From assembly GCA_963712465.1 (NCBI GenBank), contig CAVQHY010000004.1, forward strand, positions 62,001-126,000: a DNA stretch of 64,000 bases. The letters run 5' to 3'. This DNA is from CAVQHY01 sp963712465 (GTDB lineage Bacteria > Actinomycetota > Thermoleophilia > Gaiellales > Gaiellaceae). Within the stretch, counting starts at the first letter, position 1, and each line of letters starts with the position of its first letter. Below are positions 16,864 to 25,956 of the stretch, in pieces. Under the pieces are notes generated by a model, which ran no database searches, had not been told where the DNA came from, and saw only the letters and a list, made by a program, of their open reading frames with translations. The position numbers and the translations under genes were made by a program.

Positions 16864-18216
16864 ATGGCAGTCACGACCGACCACCTCTGGCGCCACTTCA
16901 CCCGGGCGATGGACTTCGAGAGCCCGATCGTGATCGACCGGGCCGAAGGCTGCACGATCTACGACACCGAGGGCAACGCCTACCTCGACGCCCTCTCGGC
17001 TCTCTACTGCGTCAACATCGGCTACGGCCCGTATCCCGAGATCGCGGAGGCAGCCGCCGAGCAGCTTTCGACGCTTCCGTTCTTCACCAACTGGGTCGGG
17101 TTTGCGACCCCGCCGGCCGTCGAGCTCGCGGACCGGCTCACGAGGCTGCTGCCGATCGACGTCGGCCGGATCATGTTCGTCGGCGGCGGCGCCGAGGCGA
17201 TCGAAACGGCGATGAAGATGTCGCGCCAGTACCACCGCCTGCGCGGCGAGCCCACCCGCTACAAGTTCATCTCGCGCCGGAGCGCGTACCACGGGGTCAC
17301 GCTCGGGGCGCTCTCGATCAACGGCAGTCCCGCGCTGCGCTCCCAGTTCGAGCCGCTCCTGCAGGGGTGCCTGCGCGCCCCGACGCCCTACGAGTACCGC
17401 TGCGCCTACTGCCAGGGCGGGCCGTGCAACCTCACGTGCGCCGACGAGGTCGACCGGATCATCCAGAACGAGGATCCAAAGACCGTCGCGGCCGTGATCA
17501 TGGAGCCGGTACAGAACTCTGCGGGCTCGATCGTGCCCCCGCCCGGCTACTTCGATCGGGTGCGGGAGATCTGCGACGCGCACGGCGCGCTCCTCGTCGC
17601 CGACGAGGTGATCTGTGGCTTCGGGCGCGTCGGCGACTGGTTCGGGACGACGCGCTACGAGATCGAGCCCGACCTGATGACGTTCGCCAAGGGCGTGACG
17701 TCCGCATACGCACCGCTCGGCGGGGTCGTCGCGAGCACCAAGGTCGTCGAGCCGTTCTTCGGCGAGCCTGCCACGGCGTTCTCACACGGGATCACGTTCG
17801 GCGGCCACCCGCTCTCGTGCGCGATCGCGATCGCCAACCTCGACATCTTCGAGCGCGACGACCTCGTCGGCCGCTCCCAGACGCTCGGCCCAGAGCTTCG
17901 GTCGCGCTGCGAGACGCTGCTGCGCGAGCATCCGATGGTCGGCGACGTGCGCGGCGACGGCTACTTCTACTCGCTCGAGCTCGTGAAGGACAAGGAGACG
18001 AAGGAGACGTTTGCCCCGGCCGAGCGGGACGATCTGATCAAGAACTTCCTCACGCCCCGGGCGCGCGAGCTCGGCGTCTACATGCGCTTCGACGACCGCG
18101 GCGAGACCTGTGCGCAGTTCGCGCCGCCGCTCGTGGCCGGGCCCGAGGAGTTCGACGTCATGGTCGGCGTCCTCCGCCAGATCCTCGACGAGGCCTGGGA
18201 CAGGTTGTCCGGCTGA
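16864..18216 (+). CDS. class III (omega) PLP aminotransferase
   Basis: 450 residues with a good GGAGGGA ribosome-binding site. It shows the N-terminal DTEGNAYLDALS, the phosphate-binding GGGAEAIETAMKM near 107-119, the LLVADEVICGFGR Asp-x-Val motif near 243-255 and Lys276 in FAKGVTSAYAPLG. A cysteine cluster CAYCQGGPCNLTC at 180-192 occurs in several class III enzymes and need not bind metal. Family substrates include beta-alanine, taurine, putrescine and gamma-aminobutyrate with pyruvate or 2-oxoglutarate as acceptor. The PucR neighbour and a polyamine-type transporter 16 kb away favour an amine or omega-amino acid, but this is inference. Confidence 0.9.
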   Translation: MAVTTDHLWRHFTRAMDFESPIVIDRAEGCTIYDTEGNAYLDALSALYCVNIGYGPYPEIAEAAAEQLSTLPFFTNWVGFATPPAVELADRLTRLLPIDVGRIMFVGGGAEAIETAMKMSRQYHRLRGEPTRYKFISRRSAYHGVTLGALSINGSPALRSQFEPLLQGCLRAPTPYEYRCAYCQGGPCNLTCADEVDRIIQNEDPKTVAAVIMEPVQNSAGSIVPPPGYFDRVREICDAHGALLVADEVICGFGRVGDWFGTTRYEIEPDLMTFAKGVTSAYAPLGGVVASTKVVEPFFGEPATAFSHGITFGGHPLSCAIAIANLDIFERDDLVGRSQTLGPELRSRCETLLREHPMVGDVRGDGYFYSLELVKDKETKETFAPAERDDLIKNFLTPRARELGVYMRFDDRGETCAQFAPPLVAGPEEFDVMVGVLRQILDEAWDRLSG

Positions 18217-18366
18217 GCTGCGACGCTCGGCGTCGCTTCCTCCGCTGATCCCGAGAGTCAGCCGTCATCCTGTTCGCTCGGGCGGCGTTCGGGCGGTCGC
18301 GCTCGCTTCTCACCACTGGCCCTTCGGGACGTTGAGCTTCGCACGCGGATGCGCGAGGCTACGTCC

Positions 18367-19182
18367 ATGCTCCGACCGGCCGCCGGCGATCTCATGCGCG
18401 AGGGCCTGATCACGTGCCCGGAGCTCGCGTCGTTCGGCGAGGTCGCGCGGCTGCTTGCAGAGCATCGCGTACACGCGCTCGTCGTCACGAACGACGACGG
18501 CCTACCCGTGGGCGTCCTCTCGGACGTCGACCTGCTTGCCGGTGAGTGGCTCTCGACCGACGAGGACGACCTCGACGTGATGCGGCGCTTCTCGGCAGGT
18601 GATCTCATGACGCACCCGATCGTGACGATCGACGTGACCGCGCCAGCCCGGATCATCGCCGAGCGGTTCGAGGAAATGCGCGTCTCGCGCCTCGTCGTCA
18701 CGAAGCAGGGGAAGCCGGTCGGCATCCTCTCGATCTCCGACCTGGTCGCGAGCCTCGCCGAGCCGGCCGCGGAGCGGCGCGTCGTCCGAGACGTGATGTC
18801 GCGCGCCATCGTCGTGGCTCTCGGCGACACACCGGTCGCAGCCGCCGCGCGGGCCATGACGCAGCTGCGCTCGCGCGCGATCGTCGTCGCGGATCGGACG
18901 GGACGGGTGATGGGGCTCGTTACCGGGCACGACCTGATCCGGCTGCACCTGTGGGACGTCGAGGCAAGGACGATCGCCGAGCTGATGCGCTCGCCCGTGA
19001 CGATCGGGCCCGACGAGACGCTTCGAGAGGCCGCCGACCTGATGCTCCGCCACGAGACTCACCCGCTGCTCGTCGTCGACCCGGACAATCCTCGGCTGAT
19101 GCCGCTCGGGCTCCTCTCGACGAGGGAGATCGCCGCCGAGATGACCGCGCCCGTCTGGGTGGGCCGGGAGCCGTTTCTCTAG
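18367..19182 (+). CDS. four-CBS-domain regulatory protein
   Basis: About 271 residues made of two tandem CBS pairs and little else: LMREGLITCPELASFGEVAR, LMTHPIVTIDVTAPARIIAE, VMSRAIVVALGDTPVAAAAR and LMRSPVTIGPDETLREAADL mark the four repeats, each ending in a V-G-(I/V)-L/M-(S/T) strand. Such modules bind adenosyl nucleotides and gate partner proteins. I chose the second ATG (18367) because a GAGG lies 8 bp upstream; the first ATG at 18349 adds six residues. The 3' end overlaps the convergent trimethylamine-dehydrogenase-like gene by 4 bp. The partner is unknown; it is not fused to any transporter or kinase here. Confidence 0.82.
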   Translation: MLRPAAGDLMREGLITCPELASFGEVARLLAEHRVHALVVTNDDGLPVGVLSDVDLLAGEWLSTDEDDLDVMRRFSAGDLMTHPIVTIDVTAPARIIAERFEEMRVSRLVVTKQGKPVGILSISDLVASLAEPAAERRVVRDVMSRAIVVALGDTPVAAAARAMTQLRSRAIVVADRTGRVMGLVTGHDLIRLHLWDVEARTIAELMRSPVTIGPDETLREAADLMLRHETHPLLVVDPDNPRLMPLGLLSTREIAAEMTAPVWVGREPFL

Positions 19183-21311
19183 AGATCGCGCACGGGCTCG
19201 AGAACGAGCCGCTCGCGCCGGTACGGAAGCGGCACCGCGGGGTTCTCGGCGTCGATCTCGCGTCCGAGCCGGTGCCCGTCGAAGATCGCCTCGGCGGGGA
19301 TTCGCGGTGCGACGCAGTCGCCGATCCGGTAGACGGGGAAGTCGGGCTCTGCGGCGACGAGCTCGTGGTAGAGCGCGTCGTCGGACAGCCGCTGGGTGAC
19401 GAGCACGATCGCATCGGCGGCGAGCTCGACCGGCTCGCCGAACTCGTCCTCGCCAATTGCCTTTCCGGGCTCGACCGCGGTCACAGTGGTGTTGCGTCGC
19501 TGCGCGACGCCGACCTCGTGCAGGCGCCTACGGATCAGCGGGCCCTCGAGCGTCTCGTCCGTGAAGGGCGCGGTGGTCTCCAGGCACGTCACCAGCTCGA
19601 CGTCGAAGCCGTCCAGGGCGAGCTTCTCCGCGATCCCGATCGCCGTGAAGTATCCCTCCCCGTCGTAGACGACGACCCTGTTGCCCGGCGGGGTCTTGCC
19701 CTCGAGCATGATCTGCTCGGGGGTGAGCACGTGGGGCAGCGATGCGTCCGCGCCCACGATCGGCTCGTGCGTGAAGACCTGCAGGCCGTCGGTCGACCAG
19801 CGTGCGCCCGTTGCGACGACGACGATCTCGGCCCCGTACTCGAGCACGTCCTGCGCGGACAGCCGGGTGCGGGCGATCAGCTCGACGTTGCGCAGCTGCT
19901 CGAGCTGGATCCGGCGCCAGTTGACGACCCGGGCCCACTCACCGAGGCCGGGAAGCTGCGGAATCCAGCGCATGCATCCACCGGTGTCGGCCTCAGCGTC
20001 GACGAGGTGCACGCGACGGAAGCCGCGTTTGCCGAGCACGATTGCGCACTCCATCCCGGCCGGCCCAGCCCCGACGACGAGCACGTCGTTGTCGGCGTTC
20101 GCCGCGCGCTCGAAGCGCTCGGGGTGCCAGCCGCGGCGGTACTCCTCGCCTGCGGTCGCGTTCTGCGTGCAACCGATGTGGTTTCCGGAGTCGGCCTTCG
20201 AGATGCAGACGTTGCAGCCGATGCACTCGCGGATCTCGCCGTAGCGACCCTCCTCTACCTTCTTCGGCAGGAACGGGTCGGCGATCGAAGGGCGAGCCGC
20301 GCCGATCAGGTCCCAGACGCCCGAGCGGACGATCTCCGCCATCCGGTCTGGATTCGTCAGCCGGCCGACCCCGACGATCGGCTTCGCGGTCGCCTCGCGC
20401 ACGCGTCCGGTCCACTCGAGCTGGTACCCCTCCTCGAAGAAGCGGGACGGGCCGGAGTCCTTCACCCAGTCGGTGAGCGAGCCGACGTTCACGTCCCAGA
20501 GGTCGACGAGGTGGTCTGCGTGTCGGATGAATCCGAGCCCTTCCTCGAGCTCGACGCCGGCGGGCCCGAGCGCCTCCACGCAGAGCCGGACGGCGATCGC
20601 GCAATCGTCTCCGACTGCCTCGCGGACGAGCTCGAGCGTCTCGAGCCAGAAGCGGGCTCGGTTCTCGAAGGAGCCACCGTAGGAGTCGGTGCGCCGGTTG
20701 TAGAAGGGCGAAAGAAACTGGAGCGGCAGGTAACTGTGGCCGCCGTAGACGTAGACGATGTCGAACTCCACGTCGCGCACGGCCTTCGCCGCCCGAACCC
20801 AATCGGCCTGGACGCGGTGGATGTCGGCGTGCTCCATTGCCTTCGGGACGACGGCCGTGTGGTGGTCGCTCGCGAGCTGGGAAGGCGCGATCGCCGGCCA
20901 GCGCGACTCTCGTGTGTTCCCGTGCGCGCCTCCGTGTGTCAGCTCGATCCCGGCCAGCGATCCGTGCTGGTGAGCCTCCTCCGCCATGAGCACGAGGTTG
21001 CGCACGTCATCCTCATCCCAGATGCGCTGTGAGACAACGGGCCAGTAGTCGGAGTCGGCGCTTACGAGCGCCTCCTCCGTGCAGACAGCTGCCCAGCCGC
21101 CCTCGGCCTTGACCCCGCGGAAGCGTGCGTGCGACCCGGGCTTCTCGCTCCCGAAGCCCGTGCAATGGGGAACCTGGTAGAAGCGGTTTCGCAGGGTCTT
21201 CGGGCCGATCCGCACCGGCTCGAAGAGGATGTCGTGCTTTTGGTCGCGGCCCACGGCGAGGAATGATCGCCCGCGCCTGACCATCGGGTCAAACGTGACC
21301 GTTCGAGACAT
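19179..21311 (-). CDS. trimethylamine/dimethylamine dehydrogenase-like iron-sulfur flavoprotein
   Basis: 710 residues from the ATG at 21309-21311, close to the 729 of classic trimethylamine dehydrogenase. An Old-Yellow-Enzyme-type FMN barrel occupies roughly 25-355 (LFEPVRIGPKTLRNRFYQVP, YGGSFENRARF). The 4Fe-4S ligands are Cys363, Cys366, Cys369 and Cys381 in CIGCNVC and the following loop. A C-terminal FAD/ADP-binding domain starts with DVLVVGAGPAGMECAIVLGK. The closest family activity is oxidative N-demethylation of secondary or tertiary amines with electrons passed to an electron-transfer flavoprotein. Other members reduce enoyl compounds, so the substrate is not certain. It is divergent from the TPP-enzyme operon across a repeat-filled gap. 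Confidence 0.87.
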   Translation of the reverse strand: MSRTVTFDPMVRRGRSFLAVGRDQKHDILFEPVRIGPKTLRNRFYQVPHCTGFGSEKPGSHARFRGVKAEGGWAAVCTEEALVSADSDYWPVVSQRIWDEDDVRNLVLMAEEAHQHGSLAGIELTHGGAHGNTRESRWPAIAPSQLASDHHTAVVPKAMEHADIHRVQADWVRAAKAVRDVEFDIVYVYGGHSYLPLQFLSPFYNRRTDSYGGSFENRARFWLETLELVREAVGDDCAIAVRLCVEALGPAGVELEEGLGFIRHADHLVDLWDVNVGSLTDWVKDSGPSRFFEEGYQLEWTGRVREATAKPIVGVGRLTNPDRMAEIVRSGVWDLIGAARPSIADPFLPKKVEEGRYGEIRECIGCNVCISKADSGNHIGCTQNATAGEEYRRGWHPERFERAANADNDVLVVGAGPAGMECAIVLGKRGFRRVHLVDAEADTGGCMRWIPQLPGLGEWARVVNWRRIQLEQLRNVELIARTRLSAQDVLEYGAEIVVVATGARWSTDGLQVFTHEPIVGADASLPHVLTPEQIMLEGKTPPGNRVVVYDGEGYFTAIGIAEKLALDGFDVELVTCLETTAPFTDETLEGPLIRRRLHEVGVAQRRNTTVTAVEPGKAIGEDEFGEPVELAADAIVLVTQRLSDDALYHELVAAEPDFPVYRIGDCVAPRIPAEAIFDGHRLGREIDAENPAVPLPYRRERLVLEPVRDL

Positions 21312-21322
21312 GACGGGGACCC

Positions 21323-21348
21323 GGGGACAGGCCCGGGGACCTGTCCCC
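21323..21348. repeat. inverted repeat of the GGGGACAG family
   Basis: GGGGACAG (21323-21330) and CTGTCCCC (21341-21348) form a perfect 8-bp inverted repeat around a 10-bp spacer, just upstream of the flavoprotein start. The same word recurs at 21457 and 21499 and near 50.8 kb. Confidence 0.75.
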
Positions 21349-21440
21349 ATCGGGCGGGTCTGCGCCGGCGAGCGGCCTCAGGACGGCGTCGTGTCTCCCC
21401 GGGCCCGGTGGTGGAACGCCTGAGGTACCGGCGGCTTGTT

Positions 21441-21520
21441 GGCGCCCGCGGACATGTCGCGGGGACAGGCCCGGAGACACGGCGCCTACCGACATGCCCC
21501 GGGGACAGGCTAGGGGACAC
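21441..21520. repeat. two 40-bp tandem units with a GGGGACAGGC core
   Basis: Positions 21441-21480 and 21481-21520 align over 40 bp with 8 mismatches (80 percent). Both start GGCGCC, contain GACATG and GGGGACAGGC, and end GACAC. They fill most of the gap between the flavoprotein and TPP-enzyme genes. Related words occur inverted at 50.76-50.88 kb, so this is a dispersed repeat family, probably REP-like. Confidence 0.8.
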
Positions 21521-21600
21521 GTCCGTTGGGCCAGGAACCGGTCAGGTGACCCCGGGGCTCGGTGGGCTGGCGAACCAGGCCGGCCGATAGGATCGGTTCG

Positions 21601-23223
21601 GTGGAGGCGAAGGCGGTCGGGACGCGCATCGGCGGGCACCTCGTGGCCGAGAGCCTCGCGTCTCTCGGGGCGGAGGTGGTGTTCGGGGTTCCCGGGATCC
21701 ACGCCCTCGCGATCTGGGAGGCCCTCCGCGAGAGTCCCGTTCGCGCCGTCGGGCTACGCACGGAGCTCAATGCGGGCTTCGCTGCCGACGGATATGCGCG
21801 CGTGAGCGGCCGGCCGGCCGCGCTGCTCCTCTCGACCGGGCCGGGCGCGCTGATCTCGCTCGCGGCGCTGATGGAGGCCGCGAGCTCCCACGTCCCGGTC
21901 GTCGCCGTCGCGAGCCAGATCCCCGGCGACATGATCGGGCAGGGCCGCGGCTACCTGCACGAGCTTCCCGACCAGCTCGCGTCGTTCGCGCCGGTCGTGA
22001 AGTGGGCGCGGCGGGCGACCCGCGCCGCTGAGATCCCGGAGCTCCTGGCCGACGCCTGGCGCGTCGCGCAGACGCCGCCGAGCGGCCCCGTCTTCGTCGA
22101 GATTCCCGTCGATCTCCTCCAGGGAGAGAGCGACGCCGACGTCGTCGAGCTGGACGGGACGCCTCCGCCGCCGGCCCCCGCGACCGCCGACGCCCTCGAC
22201 GAGGCCGCAGCGCTTCTCGCCGCCGCCGCGCGACCGGTGCTCTGGGCCGGTGGGGGCGTTCACCGCTCCGGAGCCTGGGAGGAGCTTGCCGGGGTGGCGC
22301 GCCGGCTCGGCGCGCCGGTGGTGACGACGTTCATGGGGAAGGGCGCCTTCCCCGAGGACGACCCGCTCGCGGTCGGCTCGGGCTGCGACGAGGCCGCGCT
22401 CGCGGAGCTGCTCGAGACCGCCGACGTCGTCCTCTGCGTCGGCACCGAGCTGGGCGCCGAGACGACCCGGCAGTACCGCTTCAGCCCGGCCGGCCGGCTG
22501 ATCCAGATCGATGCCGCCGCCGAGCGGATCGGTGCGACGTGGCCCGCGCTCGGCCTCGTCGGGGACGCCGGGCCGACGCTTGCCGCGCTGCTGGATCGTC
22601 TGCCCGACCGGGATACCGGCGGCCGGGCCCGTGCCGCAGCCGTTCGGGACCGGATCGCCCGCGGCCTCGCGGAGCGCGGGGACGTCGTCGAGCTCGACCT
22701 CCTCCGGAAGATCCGCGCCGCACTGCCTCGCGACGCGATCCACGCCTGGGACATGACGATCCTCGCATACTGCGCGTCGGCGCACTTCCCGGCGCTTGCG
22801 CCGCGGCGCTTCCTCTACCCGCTCGGCTCGGGAACGCTCGGCTACGCCTGGCCGGCGGCCCTGGGCGCCCGCCTCGCTCTGCCGGACACGCCCGCCCTCG
22901 CGATCGTCGGGGACGGCGGGTTCAACTACGGCGTGATGGAGCTCGCGACCGCCCGCCAGTACGGGATCGGCGCGAAGCTGCTGCTCGTGGACGACGGCGG
23001 CTACGGCATCCTGCGCGAGTATCAGACGGACTCCTACGGCGAGACGTTCGCCGTCGACCTGGTCGAGCCCGACTTTCCCGCCGTCTGCGCCGCCTACGGC
23101 GTCCCCGTCGAGAGCGTCGAGCCGGACGGGGTGGCCGACGCACTGGCGCGGGCTTTCGAGCGCGAGGGCCCCGCGGTCGTCCATCTTCGCGCGAAGCTCG
23201 AATGGATCCAGCCGACCTCGTAG
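21601..23223 (+). CDS. thiamine-diphosphate-dependent enzyme (acetolactate synthase-like)
   Basis: 540 residues from GTG at 21601. It has the three-domain architecture of the ALS/benzoylformate decarboxylase family: an N-terminal PYR domain with FGVPGIHALAIWEAL and the cofactor-activating Glu55 in RTELNAGFAADGYA, a middle domain, and the PP domain with the GDG motif at 437-439. The usual C-terminal Asn-Asn of the metal site is replaced by Asp464-Asp465 (LLLVDDGGYG). Cytoplasmic. Members ligate or decarboxylate 2-oxo acids. It is the first gene of a tightly coupled run with M20, ATP-grasp and C45 genes, which fits no standard branched-chain operon, so ilvB is not a safe name. Confidence 0.88.
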   Translation: MEAKAVGTRIGGHLVAESLASLGAEVVFGVPGIHALAIWEALRESPVRAVGLRTELNAGFAADGYARVSGRPAALLLSTGPGALISLAALMEAASSHVPVVAVASQIPGDMIGQGRGYLHELPDQLASFAPVVKWARRATRAAEIPELLADAWRVAQTPPSGPVFVEIPVDLLQGESDADVVELDGTPPPPAPATADALDEAAALLAAAARPVLWAGGGVHRSGAWEELAGVARRLGAPVVTTFMGKGAFPEDDPLAVGSGCDEAALAELLETADVVLCVGTELGAETTRQYRFSPAGRLIQIDAAAERIGATWPALGLVGDAGPTLAALLDRLPDRDTGGRARAAAVRDRIARGLAERGDVVELDLLRKIRAALPRDAIHAWDMTILAYCASAHFPALAPRRFLYPLGSGTLGYAWPAALGARLALPDTPALAIVGDGGFNYGVMELATARQYGIGAKLLLVDDGGYGILREYQTDSYGETFAVDLVEPDFPAVCAAYGVPVESVEPDGVADALARAFEREGPAVVHLRAKLEWIQPTS

Positions 23224-24485
23224 CGGTCGAGGACGCAGAGATCGCCCGCGCCGTCGCGGCGCAGGCCCCGGCGATGGAGGAGCTCCTCGTCCGTCTTGTC
23301 GAGGCGCCGACCGTGCTCGGCAACGAGGAGCCCGGCCAGAAGGTGATGGAGGACGCGTTCCGCGGGCTCGGGCTCGAGCCGGTCGACGTGCCGATGGACG
23401 CCGACGTGCTACGGGCGCATCCGTCCGCGTCGCCATTTTCCTGGGACGTCTCGGAGAAGCGCAACGTCGTCACCACATGGCCCGCCGGCGGCAAGGGCGG
23501 CGGCCGCTCGCTCGTGCTGAGCGGCCATGTCGACGTGGTGCCGCCGGCTGCCGAGAGCCTGTGGCGGACCGCGCCCTTCCGGGCCGTCCGGGACGGAGAC
23601 TGGCTCTACGGGCGCGGCGCGGGCGACATGAAGGCGGGGCTCGCGGCGATCGTCGGCGCCGTCGCCGGGCTCCGGAGCCTCGGCGTCGAGCCGCTCGCCC
23701 CACTACAGCTCCAGTCGGTCGTCGAGGAGGAGTGCACGGGAAACGGCGCCCTCGAGTGCGTGCTCTCCTGCTCGCCGGCCGACGCCTGCGTGATCCCCGA
23801 GCCGTTTCCCGGTGCGATCTGCACGGCCCAGGTGGGCGTCCTCTGGTTCCGGATCGAGATCGCCGGCGTGCCGGTGCACGTCGGCGAGGCCGGCAGCGGC
23901 GTCAACGCGATCGAGGCGTCGTTCCCGCTCGTTGCCGCCCTCCGGGAGCTCGAGGAGGAGCTGAACGGGGATCCGTCTCCCCCCTGGGACGAGATCGGTC
24001 ACCCGATCAATCTCAATGTCGGCATCGTCGAGGGCGGAGACTGGGCCTCGACGGTCGCCGCCGAGTGCGCGCTCTCGTGCCGGCTCGCGCTCCTTCCCGG
24101 GCAGTCGGTGGACGGGCTGATGGAACGCGTCGAACAGGCGGTCTCGGTCGCGGCAGCAGCCGATCCGCTCCTTGCGGAGCATCCGCCGCGCATCGTGTAC
24201 GACGGGTTCGCGTGCGAGGGCGTGACCATCGCGCACGACGATCAGCTCGTGACGGCCCTTGCCGCCGCGCACGAGCGGATCGCCGGAGCGCCGCCCGAGC
24301 TGGTCGCGTCGACCGCCACGACCGACGCGCGCGCCTGGATCCAGGCGGGTATCCCGGCCGCCTGCATCGGCCCGCACGCCGAGCGGATCCACGGCGTCGA
24401 CGAGCGCGTATCGATCGCCTCGATGGTGCAGACTGCGCAAGTGCTCGCAGTCTTCGTCCGCGACTGGTGCGGTCTCGCGGGATGA
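23202..24485 (+). CDS. M20-family metallo-hydrolase (ArgE/DapE-like deacylase)
   Basis: 427 residues from the ATG at 23202, which lies inside the end of the TPP-enzyme gene (22-bp overlap). Zinc-site motifs are GHVDVV near residue 108, the YGRGAGDMKAG stretch near 133-143 with bridging Asp, and EEECTGNGA near 170. The dimerisation lid and a C-terminal TDARAW...HGVDERV carry the last ligand His. The family hydrolyses N-acyl, N-carbamoyl or peptide bonds of amino acids. It ends in an ATGA shared with the ATP-grasp start, so it belongs to the coupled operon. The substrate is unknown. Confidence 0.9.
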   Translation: MDPADLVAVEDAEIARAVAAQAPAMEELLVRLVEAPTVLGNEEPGQKVMEDAFRGLGLEPVDVPMDADVLRAHPSASPFSWDVSEKRNVVTTWPAGGKGGGRSLVLSGHVDVVPPAAESLWRTAPFRAVRDGDWLYGRGAGDMKAGLAAIVGAVAGLRSLGVEPLAPLQLQSVVEEECTGNGALECVLSCSPADACVIPEPFPGAICTAQVGVLWFRIEIAGVPVHVGEAGSGVNAIEASFPLVAALRELEEELNGDPSPPWDEIGHPINLNVGIVEGGDWASTVAAECALSCRLALLPGQSVDGLMERVEQAVSVAAAADPLLAEHPPRIVYDGFACEGVTIAHDDQLVTALAAAHERIAGAPPELVASTATTDARAWIQAGIPAACIGPHAERIHGVDERVSIASMVQTAQVLAVFVRDWCGLAG

Positions 24486-25948
24486 CCTCGACCGCGCCTT
24501 TGCGCGGCATCTCCGAGATCCGCCGCTTCTTCCGCATGACGGACACGCCGGTCTACTTCGTCTCGGCGACGGCGTTCAACCTGCTCGGCATCGACCGCTG
24601 GGTGCGCAACTTCCGGTTCCTGAACTACTACGACTCGTTCGACGGACACCACCCGAACGTCTTCGTGCCACGGGAGGTCAAGCCGCCGCAGTTCGAGTCG
24701 ATCGAGGAGATCTGCAACTACCTGCTCGGACACAAGGAGTCGATCGACTGGATCGACAGCCGGGGCGCCGGTGGAAGGGCTCTGTTCCTGATGTTCGACG
24801 AGGAGACCGAACGGCTCGCCGATGAGGCCGGCCTCCGGGTCGCCTTCCCTCCCGCCGCGCTTCGCACGCGGCTCGACTCGAAGATCGTCACAACCCAGCT
24901 CGGGAACGACGCAGGCGTGCCGAGCGTGCCGAACGTCCTCGGCCAGGCCCGCACCTACGAGGAGCTCACCGCGCTGGCTGCCACGGCCGGGCTCGGCAGC
25001 AACCTCGTCGTGCAGACCCCATACGGCGACTCGGGTCAGACCACCTTCTTCGTCGCCTCCGAGGCCGACTGGGACGAGGTTGCCGCGGACCTCGTTGACG
25101 AGGAGCTCAAGGTGATGAAGCGGATCGACCCGCGCGAGGCGGCGATCGAGGGCGTGATCACGCGCCACGGAACGCTGGTCGGGCCGCTCATGACCGAGCT
25201 CGCGGGCTTTCCCGAGCTGACGCCCTACGGCGGGGGGTGGTGTGGAAACGACGTCTTCCCCACAGCGCTCTCCGAGCGCCACCGCGAGCTCGCACGCCGG
25301 TACACGCAGGCGATGGGAGAGCGGCTCCGCGAGGAGGGCTATCGCGGGTACTTCGAGCTCGACTTCCTCGCCGATGCCGACTCGGGCGAGCTCTACCTCG
25401 GCGAGCTGAACCCGCGAGTGACGGGAGCGAGCTCGATGACGAACGTCACCGCGGTCGCCTACGGCGACATGCCGCTGTTTCTCTTCCATCTGCTCGAGTT
25501 CATGGACGTCGACTACGAGATCGACGTGGACGCGCTGAACAGGGAGTGGTCACACCCTTCCGCGGTCGACGCCTGGAGCCAGTTCATCCTCAAGCAGACC
25601 GAGGAGACCGTCGAGCTGATCACGCGTGCTCCGACGACGGGGATCTGGCGCACCAACGGAGGCGACGACCGGCGAATCTCCTTTCTGCGGCGCGACACCG
25701 ACTGGCACGCGGTCGCCAGCGAGGGCGAGGCCTTCTACCTGCGCATCGCCGCCGAGGGTCAGTACCGGTACGCGGGGGCGGACCTCGGGATCCTCGTCAC
25801 GCGCGGCCGGATGATGGACGACGACCACGAGCTCACCGACCGCGCGCGCCGCTGGATCTCCGGGATCAAGGAGCAGTTCGAGAGCGTGCCGGCCGAGCCG
25901 GCGGCTACCGTGCCCGCTCCCGAGCCCTTCTCTTTCAAGATGCTCTGA
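24482..25948 (+). CDS. ATP-grasp (biotin-carboxylase-like) ligase of unknown substrate
   Basis: 488 residues; the start ATG overlaps the M20 stop (ATGA). ATP-grasp features are the lysine-containing strands LDSKIVTTQLGN near 135 and LVVQTPYGDSGQTTFF near 175, and the metal-binding FELDFLADADSGELYLGELNPRVTG arranged as Asp/Glu...Glu-x-Asn-x-Arg near 290-316. There is no biotinyl carrier or carboxyltransferase domain, so true biotin carboxylase activity is unlikely. ATP-grasp enzymes of this shape join a carboxylate to an amine or thiol. The N-terminal about 120 residues are not recognised. The position between an amide hydrolase and an Ntn-hydrolase suggests one small-peptide or amide pathway. 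Confidence 0.82.
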   Translation: MTSTAPLRGISEIRRFFRMTDTPVYFVSATAFNLLGIDRWVRNFRFLNYYDSFDGHHPNVFVPREVKPPQFESIEEICNYLLGHKESIDWIDSRGAGGRALFLMFDEETERLADEAGLRVAFPPAALRTRLDSKIVTTQLGNDAGVPSVPNVLGQARTYEELTALAATAGLGSNLVVQTPYGDSGQTTFFVASEADWDEVAADLVDEELKVMKRIDPREAAIEGVITRHGTLVGPLMTELAGFPELTPYGGGWCGNDVFPTALSERHRELARRYTQAMGERLREEGYRGYFELDFLADADSGELYLGELNPRVTGASSMTNVTAVAYGDMPLFLFHLLEFMDVDYEIDVDALNREWSHPSAVDAWSQFILKQTEETVELITRAPTTGIWRTNGGDDRRISFLRRDTDWHAVASEGEAFYLRIAAEGQYRYAGADLGILVTRGRMMDDDHELTDRARRWISGIKEQFESVPAEPAATVPAPEPFSFKML

Positions 25949-25956
25949 AGGATCCG

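Noticed and set aside
18951..21032. Long plus-strand open frame (about 690 codons) opposite the trimethylamine-dehydrogenase-like gene
   Set aside because: It is a mirror frame of a clear gene in very GC-rich DNA; its translation is Arg/Asp/Val-rich with no family motif.
24482..25948. True biotin carboxylase
   Set aside because: No biotin carrier or carboxyltransferase domain is present in the protein or next to it, and the N-terminal domain is unlike biotin carboxylase.
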